From: Okapia johnstoni
Taxonomy: Eukaryota; Chordata; Mammalia; Artiodactyla; Giraffidae
DNA: 64,000 nucleotides
Assembly (NCBI GenBank): GCA_024291935.2
Contig: CM044320.1
Span: forward strand, 47,310,001-47,374,000
Direction: 5' to 3'
Below are positions 63,486-64,000 of this stretch, one piece after another. The notes under the pieces were generated by a model, which searched no databases, was not told where the DNA came from, and worked only from the letters and a program-made list of their open reading frames with translations. How positions within the stretch are numbered: the stretch's first letter is position 1; each line of letters begins with the position of its first letter. The position numbers were made by a program, and so were the translations under genes.

Positions 63486-63944
63486 TGTAAAATGAAGACC
63501 GTTGCTCTCCATCCTTTTCTACAAAGATTAAGTCACGAGCCAGTGCAGCTGCAGACCTACAGCGTACCCTGAAAGGAATTCATGCCAGAAAAAATCCCAG
63601 GATGAAGCACTCTGTGCTTTGGAGAAATAGGTCCCTTAGATGTATATCTCAGGGAGAATTTTAATGAACTCAGATTCTTGCATGTTCCCATACATAGAAA
63701 CACTCTAAAATCATTAACTGAGATATCTATTCTCCGTGCCCAGCAGTAATCTTTTACCCATATGTTTGCTTGACTGTAGGTATTCCCTAGCTAAAAACCC
63801 TATACATGCTGGTTTCTCCCCGACCTCTTGGGGAAGTCCCCTCAGAACTACTAAGAGGTTGTTTCCCAGGCTATAGTCTTAGGTAAAGTTCCTATATAAA
63901 ACCAAGCCCCACAACTTTTACATTGTGTGTTTTTCTTTCAGTCA
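63486..63944 (+). repeat. 3' LTR
   Basis: Starts tgtaaaatgaagaccgttgc and ends ctttcagtca. 459 bp, uninterrupted. The two LTRs differ at many sites, so the insertion is old. Confidence 0.85.
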
Positions 63945-64000
63945 TCACATATAAGGGACAGTCTACCAGATAAGAGTGGTATTCACTTTAAGTAGTATTT

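Larger units (their letters stand above)
59762..63944 (+). mobile_element. Decayed endogenous retrovirus with two LTRs
   Basis: Two related LTRs (59762-60799 and 63486-63944) enclose about 2.7 kb. After removing the two later insertions the 5' LTR is about 459 bp, the same as the 3' LTR. After the 5' LTR, 'tttttggtgaccgtaaagg' could be a decayed primer-binding site (starts tgg). The interior is far too short for gag-pol-env and has no recognisable pol. The only longer frame, 62327-62647 (106 codons, hydrophobic), has no motif I can name. Stops are frequent elsewhere, including in a hydrophobic env-tail-like stretch before the 3' LTR. Non-functional. Family not determined. Confidence 0.8.

Overview
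The window is genomic DNA from a ruminant, almost certainly a bovid (cattle, sheep or goat type). The evidence is dozens of Bov-A/Bov-tA SINE copies and many BovB (RTE) LINE fragments, over a background of ancient mammalian MIR, L2, MER5A and MaLR repeats. There are no operons or bacterial features, and almost all short open frames are chance frames or repeat-derived.

The one protein-coding gene is PAH (phenylalanine-4-hydroxylase) on the + strand. Nine exons, corresponding to human exons 5-13 (codons 148-452 plus stop), were placed to the base. They are 6912-6979, 16071-16267, 20394-20529, 21679-21748, 25291-25347, 28482-28577, 29093-29226, 32558-32673 and 34749-34792. Every internal exon has the expected length (68, 197, 136, 70, 57, 96, 134, 116 bp), AG/GT borders and a conserved phase, and the joined frame is open for 918 bases. 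The iron ligands H285, H290 and E330 are present. Exons 1-4 (regulatory ACT domain and start of the catalytic domain) lie upstream of the window.

Layout: 1-6911 is intron 4, with SINEs, an L1 tail and a twin-primed L1. 6980-16070 is intron 5, with an L1 and a BovB/Bov-A stack, each inside a split MIR. 16268-20393 is intron 6, with two Bov-A copies and a head-to-head pair of BovB 3' ends. 20530-34748 is introns 7-12; introns 7 and 10 carry no young SINE. 34793 to about 35.3-35.5 kb is the 3' UTR. The rest is intergenic, expected from mammalian synteny to be on the PAH-to-IGF1 side. It holds a CpG-enriched stretch near 43.1-43.7 kb, a short interstitial telomeric repeat at 46.18 kb, a perfect 19-bp hairpin at 46.8 kb, an MLT1-like LTR broken by three SINEs (52.7-53.8 kb) and a decayed endogenous retrovirus with two recognisable LTRs (59762-63944).

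I found no convincing undescribed system. The most interesting observations are structural: nested insertions readable through their target-site duplications, a roughly 640-bp imperfect BovB palindrome in PAH intron 6, a templated-looking BovB junction, an insertion consisting of little but an A-tail, and the isolated CpG-rich stretch with a consensus splice donor. Repeat family names come from recognition of consensus features, not from a database search; approximate borders are stated as such.
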